A stretch of 64,000 nucleotides of DNA from Rhynchopus euleeides (GCA_963210315.1 OY723323.1:992001-1056000); one strand, 5' to 3'; shown: positions 49,301-58,040, counted from the first letter of the stretch. Translations and numbers: made by a program. The notes: a model not told the origin generated them from the sequence alone.

Positions 49301-49529
49301 GAGGCAGTATTCCCGCCACCGCGCCTTCCTGTCGAAAAAGGAGCAGGATGTCGTGAGCCGCGCTGTTGGGGAGCACCCCGCCTATGTGCAGGACCTGGCG
49401 AAGGTGGAGCGGATAGACGATCTGAGAAACCTGCAGAAGACGATCAAAGAGGTGGATGTGTTTGACAACATCGTAGAGGAGAGACAGGCGAGGGAACAAC
49501 GGAAAGGAGACGCTGCAGCAGGAGGGTAG
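46335..49529 (+). CDS. Type II membrane protein with sulfotransferase-like domain
   Basis: 1064 residues, single exon. A basic cytosolic N-terminus and one signal-anchor (about 33-52, MLSLLGCVVASMLIYSVTTL) predict a Golgi-type type II protein. Residues about 145-500 are a low-complexity stem of Arg/Lys-Gly-Ser-Glu repeats with a recurring LQKAARRGGGKKPKADQ unit. The C-terminal half resembles carbohydrate sulfotransferases: SIFVLGTVGGGSIFLEEC where the PAPS 5'-phosphosulfate loop is expected (about 588-605), DSSPETLMNP (about 700), PKFVVPTQVPLYTARYDFAV for the 3'-phosphate region (about 731-750), and FYGVGLRYWLSLGFEPSQF plus IPTEEL (about 858-890). The usual Lys of the phosphosulfate loop is not obvious, so activity is uncertain. 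It may modify secreted glycans or proteins, or be a divergent non-catalytic member. Confidence 0.72.
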   Translation: MPLESPMYGSSSPRRGGKRTFLGQLVSALSRRAMLSLLGCVVASMLIYSVTTLDGDMGVAPPTTARRTRQWGNAAAPLHAWKGATTPTPVADQPHILVGRGQWAKSAVVTPRPTPPPSSRRGAAPTSPPPPPPAGQRHGEEGKSNAADYKDFKTRLELKRQRREKELALEAEEEEKAGAGDDSTRKPRKRVAELRAQEEEEEDQRAIQRGRAQGGSSGDGSAGSSEAAAKSHRRGGGKGVSSGSGSGEEEGSSGEGGGEDLPKAGRRGGGKESKADQTRRPGVGGSGSGEEGSSGGEDGLRRPTPTPQPRSARRKGGVAELSGSGKEGGEGGDDDELQKAARRGGGKKPKADQARGVGASSGSGEEGGSGGDDRDEELQKAAHRRGGKKAAGVAHPRRQRSARPSSSSAASAAGSGSGGSSKEGGGGGSSSDEEAALPERRGGSSRKAKGRKARKRGGGADGSDDGSEEVGKTRRRRRRSRRRRRAAVDTDLLEGSSGERTGDTVVDEEDRDWIQQSGFGMKLNKNDPDALPFTDRTMRKFRRNSTSYPPHWLEHPTPAPAPIGKAAWRLAREYGLPDEWRARHRPSIFVLGTVGGGSIFLEECWRFSMVGNSSFRPYPMSTERWPINRHPHTSEMIADPMAELSVEDTWGRTGFRRWDTPKEWFVYEKCGEKPHPSPACSHMRARWPPVEQGSNKWVFMDSSPETLMNPDAANQTYFDLKLIQANPLLRPKFVVPTQVPLYTARYDFAVYYRHRIRPFRNYAAMFKDPEGVRTVPTPEEKAHIEQQDEETLFWEYLDRELGAMSEHPVCKRVIEDPPQFLKDAVDDPSLAYQALKQCLYRMVGDRHERHRLPSFLFINFYGVGLRYWLSLGFEPSQFISIPTEELRWYTPEQVMDFFEEAFPNMRRVKERCEDPRHWDSGSCSGHIAWDKAHFFCDPVESPAAIPRTSWNMTRAMQRHRTGEVSITEIWDISTRMHRATEAYLSSVGVRQYSRHRAFLSKKEQDVVSRAVGEHPAYVQDLAKVERIDDLRNLQKTIKEVDVFDNIVEERQAREQRKGDAAAGG

Positions 49530-50031
49530 GCAGGCCACAGGGGTGGCTGGGGGCGGGGGGGGTGTGGGTGTGTTGCCGTGAGGGGTTGTGGGGGTGCTTT
49601 TCGATGCCTTTTCCGGAGCGGGTGGGGCAAAAAGTCGTTAAAAAATACAGGGGGATGGGGGGGGGAGGAGGTGATGTCGCTGGAGAGCGTTGCGAAGGGG
49701 AAAAAAGAGGGGGGGTGGGTGTGGTGGTGGTGGTGGTGGTGGTGGTTCGGAAGGCTTGGAGGAGGATGGGGGGGTGGGGGGGATGGGGCCTCCTTGCTTT
49801 GTTGTGGGTGCCGGAAACGGCGTGTGTTTTTTTTACTGCAGCAGGGAACGGTTCCGAACCTGTCAGTGTCAAAAAAAATATAGGAGGCAGCGCTTTGGGC
49901 AACAAATTCAACCTCCTCATCAGGCTGCGGGAGTTGCTTTTGTTTTGCTCGGATTTGGCGCACATAGCAACAGCCTTATCTTCTTTTTTGGTGCAATGTT
50001 CGGCGTTTTTTTTTACGCACACTTGTGAGCA

Positions 50032-50175
50032 GAAAATGTCACTCCACCACAGCCAAACGTGCTCCGCACACCACTAGCCTCCCCCATCACAGGAGTTGAG
50101 GTTTTGTGTGTGGAAGCGTCAACGCATCACAAACAAAATACGAGTAAAGAGCGGCTGTACTGGAGTGACATTTTC
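50032..50175. mobile_element. Foldback element, GCGTCAACGC family (F2)
   Basis: 144 bp with perfect 15-bp inverted ends GAAAATGTCACTCCA / TGGAGTGACATTTTC. The inside has the family's GGAAGCGTCAACGCATC box and CCACAGCC / GGCTGTA arms. Its ends differ from F1, so the family keeps the centre while arms co-vary. Confidence 0.7.
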
Positions 50176-50189
50176 ACACAGCAAGAAGA

Positions 50190-50341
50190 AAGCTTGTCAC
50201 AGTGAAAAAGATAGTTGGCAGCGCTTTGGGTGACAAACACAATCTACCTTGCCTTGTTGCTATGACTGTGCGCACATTCACACCAACCTTCATCAGGCAA
50301 AACACGTGAGGTTTGTTCACCCGGGTTTGGCGCACAAACAA
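50190..50341 (+). repeat. S-family dispersed repeat, copy 2
   Basis: Near-identical to 24546-24694 over its whole length, sitting 14 bp after the F2 foldback. Confidence 0.8.
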
Positions 50342-50849
50342 CGTCTTATCTTTTTCTCAGGAAAAAGGCACATACCCCCTCCCCTCCCAACAGCCGTTGC
50401 CATCCGTTATCACTTGCGATTCGCCATGATGAAATATGGTTGCATTAGTTCAGAGGAAGGCACGAGCTTAAAAAGAGTTCAAATTTTGCCGTGCTGCGTG
50501 AGCTCATGGTGCGGGGATGAGGAACAACGCCAAAGAGAAAGAAACTCCAAAGCGTGGCAAGGCTTCGTCGGTGGGAGGTGGGCAGAGTGTGGTGGCGTCT
50601 GTGTGTGTGTGTGTGTGTCTGTACATTTGGAGGATGCAGGCTTTGTGAGCCCTTCATCCCACCGTTCCCACCCAGCCCTTCGTCAGGCAAGATAACGACA
50701 CGCAAGGCTTGTTACACGTCTTGTCTGTAGGTCTGTATGTCTGACCCTTGTGTGTGTTCAACCGACCCACCTGCTTTGCGCCCCCCCCCCCCTCCCACCC
50801 ACCCATCCGCAGTGGCTTTTTCGGAGCTCAACGATGCCAAAACAAAAAG

Positions 50850-50853
<4 letters not shown>

Positions 50854-50887
<34 letters not shown>
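50854..50887 (+). repeat. GT microsatellite
   Basis: About 16 consecutive GT units. Confidence 0.95.
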
Positions 50888-51897
50888 CCTCCAGGCGTGC
50901 GTCTTGCAATGTGCACTGCTGGATACCCTGCGTGACAGGACAGGTGAGGGGGTGCGGCCCTGCTTCCCCCTTCACCGAGTTTGCCCCCCTCCCCCGCCAC
51001 CTCCCCCATGCACCCACCACACATGATGTGACACACATGCACACACGCTGTAAAACAAAAGAACATGGCGACACGCCGCTTTGGCCACTCTGCCCCTTCC
51101 CCCTTTCCTGTATTTTCGTTTCTGGATTCAGTGGAATTTGTCTGTGAGGGGTTCGAGACTCTTCATCAAACGCTGTGTCGTCCCTCCCCACACCCCCACC
51201 TCGGACACCATGCATAACAAGTGAAGGGGAGCGCAGCGTTGTGCTTCCTTCTGCTTCGACTTCACCCCCCAACTTGGCTGTCCCCCTCCTGCAAGCTTGC
51301 CCCTCTCGTGTGGACCCCACCCTCAACCCACAAAGTGTCGTCACAGAGAGGCCTGGGCAGCTGTGTGACGCAAATCTGCAACAACACATTTAACGATGCT
51401 GGAACCCACGGAATCACACGGTTATACGCTTTTTTGCTGGGGAGGTGCGCCCTTCGGCGCGTGCGCAACAGATATGCCCCCCCCCCCCCCCCCCGGGGTG
51501 GGGGTGGAGGGAAGGGGAGGGGGGGGGGGTCTACCGGGAAGGGAACATCGACGCTGAGAAATAAAAAGGGCCGGCCTTTGCGGCCCCCCCCCTGCTGGAG
51601 ATCTCGATGGAAAGCATAAAAATAACACTTGTAGCGCTCGGATCAGGCACGCCATACCCCCCCCCCCCCACAGCCCCCCCCCCCTCCACATGCTGAGCCC
51701 GCAGCACCCTGCCTTGCCGTTCTTTCCTGTCCCCCCTGCCCGGCCGGGGAGATGACAATTGGGAAAGCACGCTCTGCAGACCGCTCCACACCTTTTTCCA
51801 CCCACAAGGGTTTCGTGGCAAAGGACGCTCCCTTTGATCCCTTCCTCACCGTCACTCACTGCACCGCCAGGAAGCCTTGCAGTTAGGCAACACCACC

Positions 51898-53475
51898 ATG
51901 GATGTGTCTGTCCGTCACACAGGCAGCGGGCACAGCTGTGTCGTCGGTGTTCCGGAAGGCGGGACCGTGCTCAGCCTGAAGACGGATGCGGTCAAGGAGA
52001 TGTTCCCGGGTTCCGTCAACGCCGGCCGGGAGGCTGCAGGGCTGGCGGCACGCATCGAAGGGTGTGAGGAGGACCTGGACGATGCAGAGCGTGTTGCCAA
52101 CACCGGTCTGGAGGATGGGGATGGTGTGCAGCTGGTCCCGCGCTGGCCGAACGTCAAGGCACCCGCAGTATACTCAACTCCGCAAGACGTGGAGGTCCAT
52201 CGCATCACACTGTCGCGGGATGGCACGCTGTGTTTCCTGGGGCTGGGGTCTGGAGGGCACATCACTGTGTTTGACACCAGGACTGCTGGTGTGGTGGCAG
52301 ACCTCACGCATCAGCGGCATGCCGGCACAGGGCACAGCTGTGTCGTCGGTGTTCCGGAAGGCGGGACCGTGCTCAGCCTGAAGACGGATGCGGTCAAGGA
52401 GATGTTCCCGGGTTCCGTCAACGCCGACCGGGAGGCTGCAGGGCTGGCGGCACGCATCGAAGGGTGTGAGGAGGACCTGGACGATGCAGAGCGTGTTGCC
52501 AACACCGGTCTGGAGGATGGGGATGGTGTGCAGCTGGTCCCGCGCTGGCCGAACGTCAAGGCACCCGCAGTATACTCAACTCCGCAAGACGTGGAGGTCC
52601 ATCGCATCACACTGTCGCGGGATGGCACGCTGTGTTTCCTGGGGCTGGGGTCTGGAGGGCACATCACTGTGTTTGACACCAGGACTGCTGGTGTGGTGGC
52701 AGACCTCACGCATGGGGTGAAGGCTGTTTGGAACACTGCCTTCTCAGTCTGTGGGAGATGGCTGGCAACATGCTCAAGCGACCAAACCATCTGCGTGTGG
52801 CTCACATCAACGTGGGAACGGGTGTGTCATCTAACGGGGCACAGCGAAGAGGTGTGGAGTGCCGGGTGGACACGCTGTGGACGTCTCGTGTCGGGTGACT
52901 CTGGTGGGGAGGTCCGTGTCTGGGACTTGGAGGGCACACCAACAGCCACAGTTCTGACGGGGAACAGCGATGCTGTGTTTGGAATTGCAGTCTCAACGAC
53001 CAGGATCTTTACCGGGTCACGGGACACCACCATCTGTGTGTATGACGTCAGCACCCTCACCCACACTGACATCCTGAATGAGCACACAAGGCAGGTTCAT
53101 GACGTCGCCCTGACCAACGACGAGCAGCACCTGGTGTCGTGCTCTGAGGATACCACACTGAAGGTGTGGTGCACAGCCACCCTCAGCTGTCTCCGGACCA
53201 CTGCGAATGTAGACTCCTGTGTCTTCTTGGTAGCACTGTCACAGCCAGGTGATGTTGTGGCGGTGTCCTCTAACGACCACACCAAGTTGTTCAACCTGAG
53301 CACCATGAAGTGCTTGGGGCAAGTGGAGTCAAACGGTTTCGGTGTTGCACTCAGCCCTTGCGGGAGGTGGGTCTTCACACCAAACCGCTTTGCTGTGCAT
53401 GTGCGAGCTGTGTGTGACCTGGTGTGTGAGGACAGCACTTCGCCGTCGTGCTCCTTCGTGCTTGCAGTACACTGA
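51898..53475 (+). CDS. UBL-WD40 protein, paralog 1, with duplicated N-terminal half
   Basis: 525 residues from ATG 51898 (MDVSVRHTGSGHSCVVGVPE). The family protein has an N-terminal ubiquitin-like region (VPEGGTVLSLKTDAVKEMFPGS ... GLEDGDGVQLVPRW) followed by a WD40 propeller of about seven blades. Clear blades include ITVFDTRTAGVVADL, GRWLATCSSDQTICVWLTS, GEVRVWDLEGTPT, SRDTTICVYDVSTL and SEDTTLKVWCTATL. In this copy a 402-bp segment (starting near 51931 and again near 52333) is duplicated in frame, so the UBL plus first blade occur twice. Its promoter region is unlike the shared one of the other copies. The WD propeller is probably a protein-binding scaffold; the UBL may dock to ubiquitin-pathway partners (inference). 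Confidence 0.85.
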   Translation: MDVSVRHTGSGHSCVVGVPEGGTVLSLKTDAVKEMFPGSVNAGREAAGLAARIEGCEEDLDDAERVANTGLEDGDGVQLVPRWPNVKAPAVYSTPQDVEVHRITLSRDGTLCFLGLGSGGHITVFDTRTAGVVADLTHQRHAGTGHSCVVGVPEGGTVLSLKTDAVKEMFPGSVNADREAAGLAARIEGCEEDLDDAERVANTGLEDGDGVQLVPRWPNVKAPAVYSTPQDVEVHRITLSRDGTLCFLGLGSGGHITVFDTRTAGVVADLTHGVKAVWNTAFSVCGRWLATCSSDQTICVWLTSTWERVCHLTGHSEEVWSAGWTRCGRLVSGDSGGEVRVWDLEGTPTATVLTGNSDAVFGIAVSTTRIFTGSRDTTICVYDVSTLTHTDILNEHTRQVHDVALTNDEQHLVSCSEDTTLKVWCTATLSCLRTTANVDSCVFLVALSQPGDVVAVSSNDHTKLFNLSTMKCLGQVESNGFGVALSPCGRWVFTPNRFAVHVRAVCDLVCEDSTSPSCSFVLAVH

Positions 53476-53569
53476 ATTGTTCCTTGCCTCCCATCACAAC
53501 ACCTGACCCTGCTGAAGGGAGGCAGCGTGCCCTGCATGTGAGGTGCGACTGCACAGGATGAACCAGTGC

Positions 53570-53728
53570 TTGCAGACAGCCTCTGCCCCCACCCACTACC
53601 GCCACCCGCCCGTCTTTGCTTGTCCATCTGCCAAGTTGTGGCAGTGCCTCCCACCCACACAACACCACGGCAGAAGAGCACCCGTGTGCAGGAGCACCGT
53701 GCGGCTGCTGGAGGAAGAGAGGAGAAGC
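53570..53728 (+). promoter_or_regulatory. Shared 5' flank of the UBL-WD40 genes
   Basis: The block GTGGCAGTGCCTCCCACCCA, CACGGCAGAAGAG, CACCCGTGTGCAGGAGCACC and GGAGGAAGAGAGGAGAAGC ends directly at the ATG. It is nearly unchanged before paralogs 3 (about 60185-60330), 4 (about 61620-61802) and 5 (about 63115-63300). Probably contains promoter and 5' UTR. Confidence 0.6.
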
Positions 53729-54875
53729 ATGGATGTGACTGTGCGGCATGCCGGCACAGGGCACAGCTGTGTCGTCGGTGTTCCGGAAGGCGGGACCGTG
53801 CTCAGCCTGAAGACGGATGCGGTCAAGGAGATGTTCCCGGGTTCCGTCAACGCCGACCGGGTGGCTGCAGGACTGGCGGCACGCATCGAAGGGTGTGAGG
53901 AGGACCTGGACGATGCAGAGCGTGTTGCCAACACCGGTCTGGAGGATGGGGATGGTGTGCAGCTGGTCCCGCGCTGGCCGAACGTCAAGGCACCCGCAGT
54001 CTACTCTCCTGGGCAAGACGGGCCTGTCCAGAACTTCACACTGTCGATGGATGGCACGCTGTGTTCCCTGGGGCTGGGGTCAGGAGGGCACATCACTGTG
54101 TTTGACACCAGGACTGCTGGTGTGGTGGCAGACCTCACACACGGGGTGAAGGCTGTTTGGAACACTGCCTTCTCAGTCTGTGGGAGATGGCTGGCAACAT
54201 GCTCAAGCGACCAAACCATCTGCGTGTGGCTCACATCAACGTGGGAACGGGTGTGTCATCTAACGGGGCACAGCGAAGAGGTGGAGTGCCGGGTGGACGC
54301 GCTGTGGACGTCTCGTGTCGGGTGACTCTGGTGGGGAGGTCCGTGTCTGGGACTTGGAGGGCACACCAACAGCCACAGTTCTGACGGGGAACAGCGATGC
54401 TGTGTTTGGAATTGCAGTCTCAACGACCAGGATCTTTACCGGGTCACGGGACACCACCATCTGTGTGTATGACGTCAGCACCCTCACCCACACTGACACC
54501 CTGGAGGGACACACAGGGCAGGTTAATTCCGTCGTCCTGACCAACGACGAGCAGCACCTGGTGTCGTGCTCTGACGATAACACACTGAAGGTGTGGTGCA
54601 CAGCCACCCTCAGCTGTCTCCGGACCACTGCGAATGTCGACTCATGTGTCTGCTTCATAGCACTGTCACAGCCAGGTGATGTTGTGGTGGTGTCCTGTGA
54701 CGACCACACCAAGTTGTTCAAGCTGAGCACCATGAAGTGCGTGGGGCATGTGGAGTCAGATGGTCTGGGTGTTGCACTCAGCCCTTGCGGGAGGTGGGTC
54801 TTCACCTCCAGGAATTGGTTGACCTCAGCGGGCCAAGCTTCTGTCTCTGTGAGTGCTGTGTCTGACGTTTGTTAA
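53729..54875 (+). pseudogene. UBL-WD40 paralog 2, frame shifted in blade 3
   Basis: The UBL and first blades read normally from ATG 53729 (MDVTVRHAGTGHSCVVGVPE) to about residue 185. There GAGGTGTGGAG of the intact copies is GAGGTGGAG, a 2-bp deletion near 54281. The frame then ends at 54325 as a 198-residue protein (tail VECRVDALWTSRVG). The rest of the propeller remains open in another frame to 54875 with good conservation, so the lesion is young or tolerated. Paralog 5 carries exactly the same deletion. Either a pseudogene or a short UBL-plus-partial-propeller protein. Confidence 0.75.
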
Positions 54876-55097
54876 ATTCTATTTTCAGGCGGTATCTTCC
54901 GATTGTGACACCTCGAGTCGTGCCCTCACGTGTGGCACCTTATGCGGATTGCATTGGGCACCTTTGCGGGCCCTGTTCTTTTCGTACTGCCCTGCTCCCT
55001 CCACTGCGCGAGATTCCTTGGATCTCAGGGTCATCAAGTCCTCAGCGGTGCCATGCACATGCGCAATGTGGATGAAGCAGACATTGAGCGACTCAGA

Positions 55098-55206
55098 GGG
55101 GGCCCTCGCTACGAGTCACTGTGAGTCACGAGTCGTCAGTTTTCAGCCAAACATGGCTGACTTCTCACTTTTTCTCACTCAGTCACACTTGGTAGCGAGG
55201 GCCCCC
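55098..55206. mobile_element. 3-bp-TSD miniature TIR element (subfamily 1)
   Basis: 109 bp, ends GGGGGCCCTCGCTAC and GTAGCGAGGGCCCCC, flanked by AGA on both sides. Its right end continues CACTCAGTCACACTTG as in the element at 30378. Confidence 0.78.
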
Positions 55207-55312
55207 AGAAGCTCAATATCGGAGTCGAAGCCCAGCCTGTTCTTCGAAGACGGCGCTGTGCAATCCAACCAGAAGGCGGTTCTCGGCCCTTCTGCGACGT
55301 GCTGCGTGAGTA

Positions 55313-55567
55313 CAGCACTTAGCCATTTCCTGTTCTGCTTCCGCGCTTGCGTTTCGCTGACTTGCTCCTTGCCTCCCATCACGACTGCACAGGCTGACCC
55401 TACGCTTCAGACAGCCTCTGCCCCCACCCAACACCCCCTCCCGTGTGCTTGCTTGTCCATCCACCCATTGTGACAGTGCCTCCCACCCAACACCCACGGC
55501 AGAAGAGTCTGCTTCCGTGGGTTGAGAAGGGCACCCGTGTGCAGGAGCAACGTGCGGCTGCAGGTCG
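55313..55567 (+). repeat. Orphan copy of the UBL-WD40 intergenic spacer
   Basis: The segment from CAGCACTTAGCCAT..CCTGTTCTGCTTCC through CAGACAGCCTCTGCCCCCACC, CAGTGCCTCCCACCCA and CACCCGTGTGCAGGAGCAAC matches the whole gene-to-gene spacer of the WD40 array. No WD40 gene follows it; the sirtuin gene does, with its ATG 236 bp further on. It is a relic of a lost array member or a borrowed promoter. Confidence 0.7.
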
Positions 55568-55673
55568 GGGAAACGCAGTCACGGCTGTCCCAAGGCACTG
55601 TGTGTCTCTTCTTCGTATATATTTGATGACTTTAGCCGTGCCGAAGTGCAGGGCAAGCGGTCCGACGTGCCAC

Positions 55674-55675
<2 letters not shown>

Positions 55676-55704
<29 letters not shown>
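55676..55704 (+). repeat. CT microsatellite
   Basis: About 14 CT units ending CCCGGTGCAG, which could serve as a splice acceptor in the sirtuin 5' leader. Confidence 0.85.
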
Positions 55705-55706
<2 letters not shown>

Positions 55707-55802
55707 GGTGCAGAGGGCCAGAGCCATTATTTTCCCACACAGCAACACGACACACACAGAGCCGAGTCTTCACCCTCCACCCTCCACCCCAACCCCACCG
55801 CA

Positions 55803-56645
55803 ATGGCGCAATCCGAGACCGAGATGCACGGCACCCTTGGCGTGGGGCAGGGGTGGGACACACCCCGCCTGGCCGCTGCATCCACCGAGGATGCACGCCC
55901 GGGCTACCGCACCCGCAGCGCTAGCGAATACGTTGACACCCCGAGGACGCTGAAGGCGAAGGCGAAGGTGCTGGCCTGCCTTCTGCGGAAGTCGGGGGCG
56001 ACGGTGGCATACACCGGGGCAGGGATCAGCACGTCTGCTGGGATGCCGGACTACGCGTCGAAGGCTAAGGGCAGCATTGCGCCCCACATGGGGCGGACCT
56101 CGTCTGTGAACCGGCTGGAGCTCAGCCCGACCTACGGCCATGCCGTGCTGGCTGCGCTGCAGGAGAAGGGCCTGGTGCACCACCTGCTGCAGCAGAACCA
56201 CGACCGCCTGGCGCAGAAGGCGGGCTTTCCGCAGCAGCACATCAACGAGATCCACGGGGCATGGGGTGACGACAAGAACCAGGTGAAGATGATGGACGAC
56301 ACGCTGCGAGACGACCTCCTTCAGTGGGCCCTGCAGTGGGCCCGCCAGGCAGAGGTGTGCATCGCCCTGGGCACCACGCTCTGCGGGATGTCCTCCGACT
56401 GTGTCGCGGCGGCAGTGTCGGGGAAGCAGGGTCTGGTGATCATCAATCTGCAGGCAACGGATATGGACAGTGTCGCAGCCCTGCGCTTCTGGGGCAGGAT
56501 CGACGACGTTCTGAAGGTGCTCGTCGCGGAGCTGAAGGTGAAGGCGCCGAACGCAGCAGCGGCCTCTCGGGGGTCTGACTGGACATCCCGGCACGCCAGG
56601 TGCAAGTTTAATACCCCCAAGCGGAAGGCATCCGACCCGCTGTGA
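55803..56645 (+). CDS. Sirtuin-family NAD-dependent deacylase, short protist type
   Basis: 280 residues from ATG 55803 (MAQSETEMHGTLGVGQGWDT); upstream sequence in the same frame is simple-repeat derived. Sir2 signatures appear in order: GATVAYTGAGISTSAGMPDYA for the NAD-binding loop (about 64-84), QNHDRLAQKAGFPQQHINEIHG with the catalytic His (about 130-151), ALGTTLCGMSSD (about 184-195) and GLVIINLQATDMDSVAALRFWGRIDDVLK. The canonical four-Cys zinc module is absent: only about 30 residues separate HG from GTTL. That compact form, with KMMDDTLRDDLLQWALQWA in its place, is one I associate with divergent sirtuins of algae and protists. A basic Ser/Lys-rich tail could direct it to the nucleus. 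Likely removes acyl groups from lysine using NAD. Confidence 0.85.
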   Translation: MAQSETEMHGTLGVGQGWDTPRLAAASTEDARPGYRTRSASEYVDTPRTLKAKAKVLACLLRKSGATVAYTGAGISTSAGMPDYASKAKGSIAPHMGRTSSVNRLELSPTYGHAVLAALQEKGLVHHLLQQNHDRLAQKAGFPQQHINEIHGAWGDDKNQVKMMDDTLRDDLLQWALQWARQAEVCIALGTTLCGMSSDCVAAAVSGKQGLVIINLQATDMDSVAALRFWGRIDDVLKVLVAELKVKAPNAAAASRGSDWTSRHARCKFNTPKRKASDPL

Positions 56646-57649
56646 ACCAGGCCTGACCCTCTCTGACGAAAAGGTTGGTTGATGTGTCGAAAGGAACCAT
56701 TAGGAACAGGCCTGACTGTCTTTCGCGATAGTTGCTTGTGGGGGAGGGGGGGGAGGCTTCTGGTGGCCGATAATCATGTCGAGAATGCCGCGCATTACCC
56801 TAGCCCCAATGGCCAAAAAAATACCACAGCCCCCTCCCTTTTTATTGTTTGTTTGTTGCATTGCCTGCACCCCCTCCCCTTACACACACACACACTGCCG
56901 TGGATGCGTGCAATGCAAGCGGGGGGGAAGGGGGGATGGGTGGAGGGGAGTGGGATGGGGGGGGTGGGGGGTGGGAACCTCCTCACGCTCAGAAGTGTCC
57001 CGAGTGGGGTTCTTCCCCTCCCCTCCCCTCCCCTCCCCTTCGGCACACAAAGAGCAGATCTGAATGCGCTTTGGCTGCGAGGCCTCTTCCCGGTGGTCGT
57101 CTCCATGCATGTCCCCTGGGGGTGGGGGTGGGCAAAGTTCGGTTTCCCAGTGGTGAACAATGCTCTGTGCATCTACACTCCGCGCCCCCCAATGTGCAAG
57201 GTGGCCAGAAGGTCGCACAAATTGAACAAAAGAAACCCCGGTGCGAGTGCAGAGACCCCGCCGTTCTGCACTGTTCTGCGCTTTTTTCTGAACCACGTTG
57301 GTTCGACGTTGTTTTTTTTTGTCTTCTTTCTTCGCTGTTGGGGGTCCGAAAGAACTGGACTAACCCCACCCCCGCCCCCGAGCAGTTTTGAACATGGTCG
57401 AGAAAAACAGCATTTTTTGTCTTTGAACTTACCTGCCGCCCCCCACCTCCACTCCCCCCTTTCCCCAACGCCAGCTAACCCGGAGGGGAGGGGGTGTGCC
57501 CGGCCCGCTTTTGAGGAAGAAGGAACCGGCCGAGCTGGAGGGGTTGGTTCTTCACTGGGGCGAATCGAGAGCACCACCCCATCCCCTGCCCTGCCCCCCA
57601 CTCGCTTCGGCTCTTTGTATCGCCCCTCTTCCTTACGCCTTGCCGTTAT

Positions 57650-57756
57650 GGGGATCTTCGCTAAGGAGTGATCGTCAGTGCACTTTGGTGCATTTCCCAA
57701 GGAAACTAGGTGAAAACTGACGACGAAAAACGAAGCATAACGACCAGCGAAGACCC
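57650..57756. mobile_element. 3-bp-TSD miniature TIR element (subfamily 2)
   Basis: 107 bp, ends GGGGATCTTCGCTA and AGCGAAGACCCCC, flanked by TAT on both sides. Sibling of 29156-29264. Confidence 0.75.
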
Positions 57757-57833
57757 CCTATGTTTATTGATGCGTTGACGCTTCTACACTCAGGGCCCTC
57801 ATCCGGAGGGTCGTGTCTGTGCCGCGTCGCGGC

Positions 57834-58040
57834 TCAGACGCGCTGGCGGTGGGTCGGTTCTTGGGACTGGTTCGAGGTTCCTCGGGGAGGCACTCGTTCT
57901 GCTTGACGAAAGTGGCTCGTTTCGCTGTTTCGCGCCTCACAAGGTGGGATCACGCACGCCGCCTGCTGGTCCGCCGGCTCCAGGTCATTGTAGCCCGGCA
58001 CGCGCAGCTGGTCCCAGTCTCCGGCATCGCGAAATGCCAT
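57834..58040 (-). CDS. Possible small gene or gene fragment
   Basis: 68 codons on the minus strand from ATG 58040: MAFRDAGDWDQLRVPGYNDL then EPADQQAACVIPPCEARNS and a polar tail. Composition is protein-like, unlike the neighbouring spacer, and the opposite-strand frame is Arg/Ser-biased. It may be the end of a decayed gene. No family recognised. Confidence 0.28.
   Translation of the reverse strand: MAFRDAGDWDQLRVPGYNDLEPADQQAACVIPPCEARNSETSHFRQAERVPPRGTSNQSQEPTHRQRV

Larger units (their letters stand above)
49530..51897. other. Spacer with foldback and S-family repeats
   Basis: No gene supported. Contains an F-family foldback (50032-50175), an S-family repeat, a GT microsatellite (about 50854-50886) and C/G runs. 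Confidence 0.55.

Noticed and set aside
56679-57671. 330-codon frame after the sirtuin
   Set aside because: Crosses C/G runs and simple repeats, low-complexity translation and no recognizable domain.
57813-57910. tRNA-like B box (GGTTCGAGGTTCC) near 57869
   Set aside because: No matching A box, acceptor stem or cloverleaf could be drawn around it.
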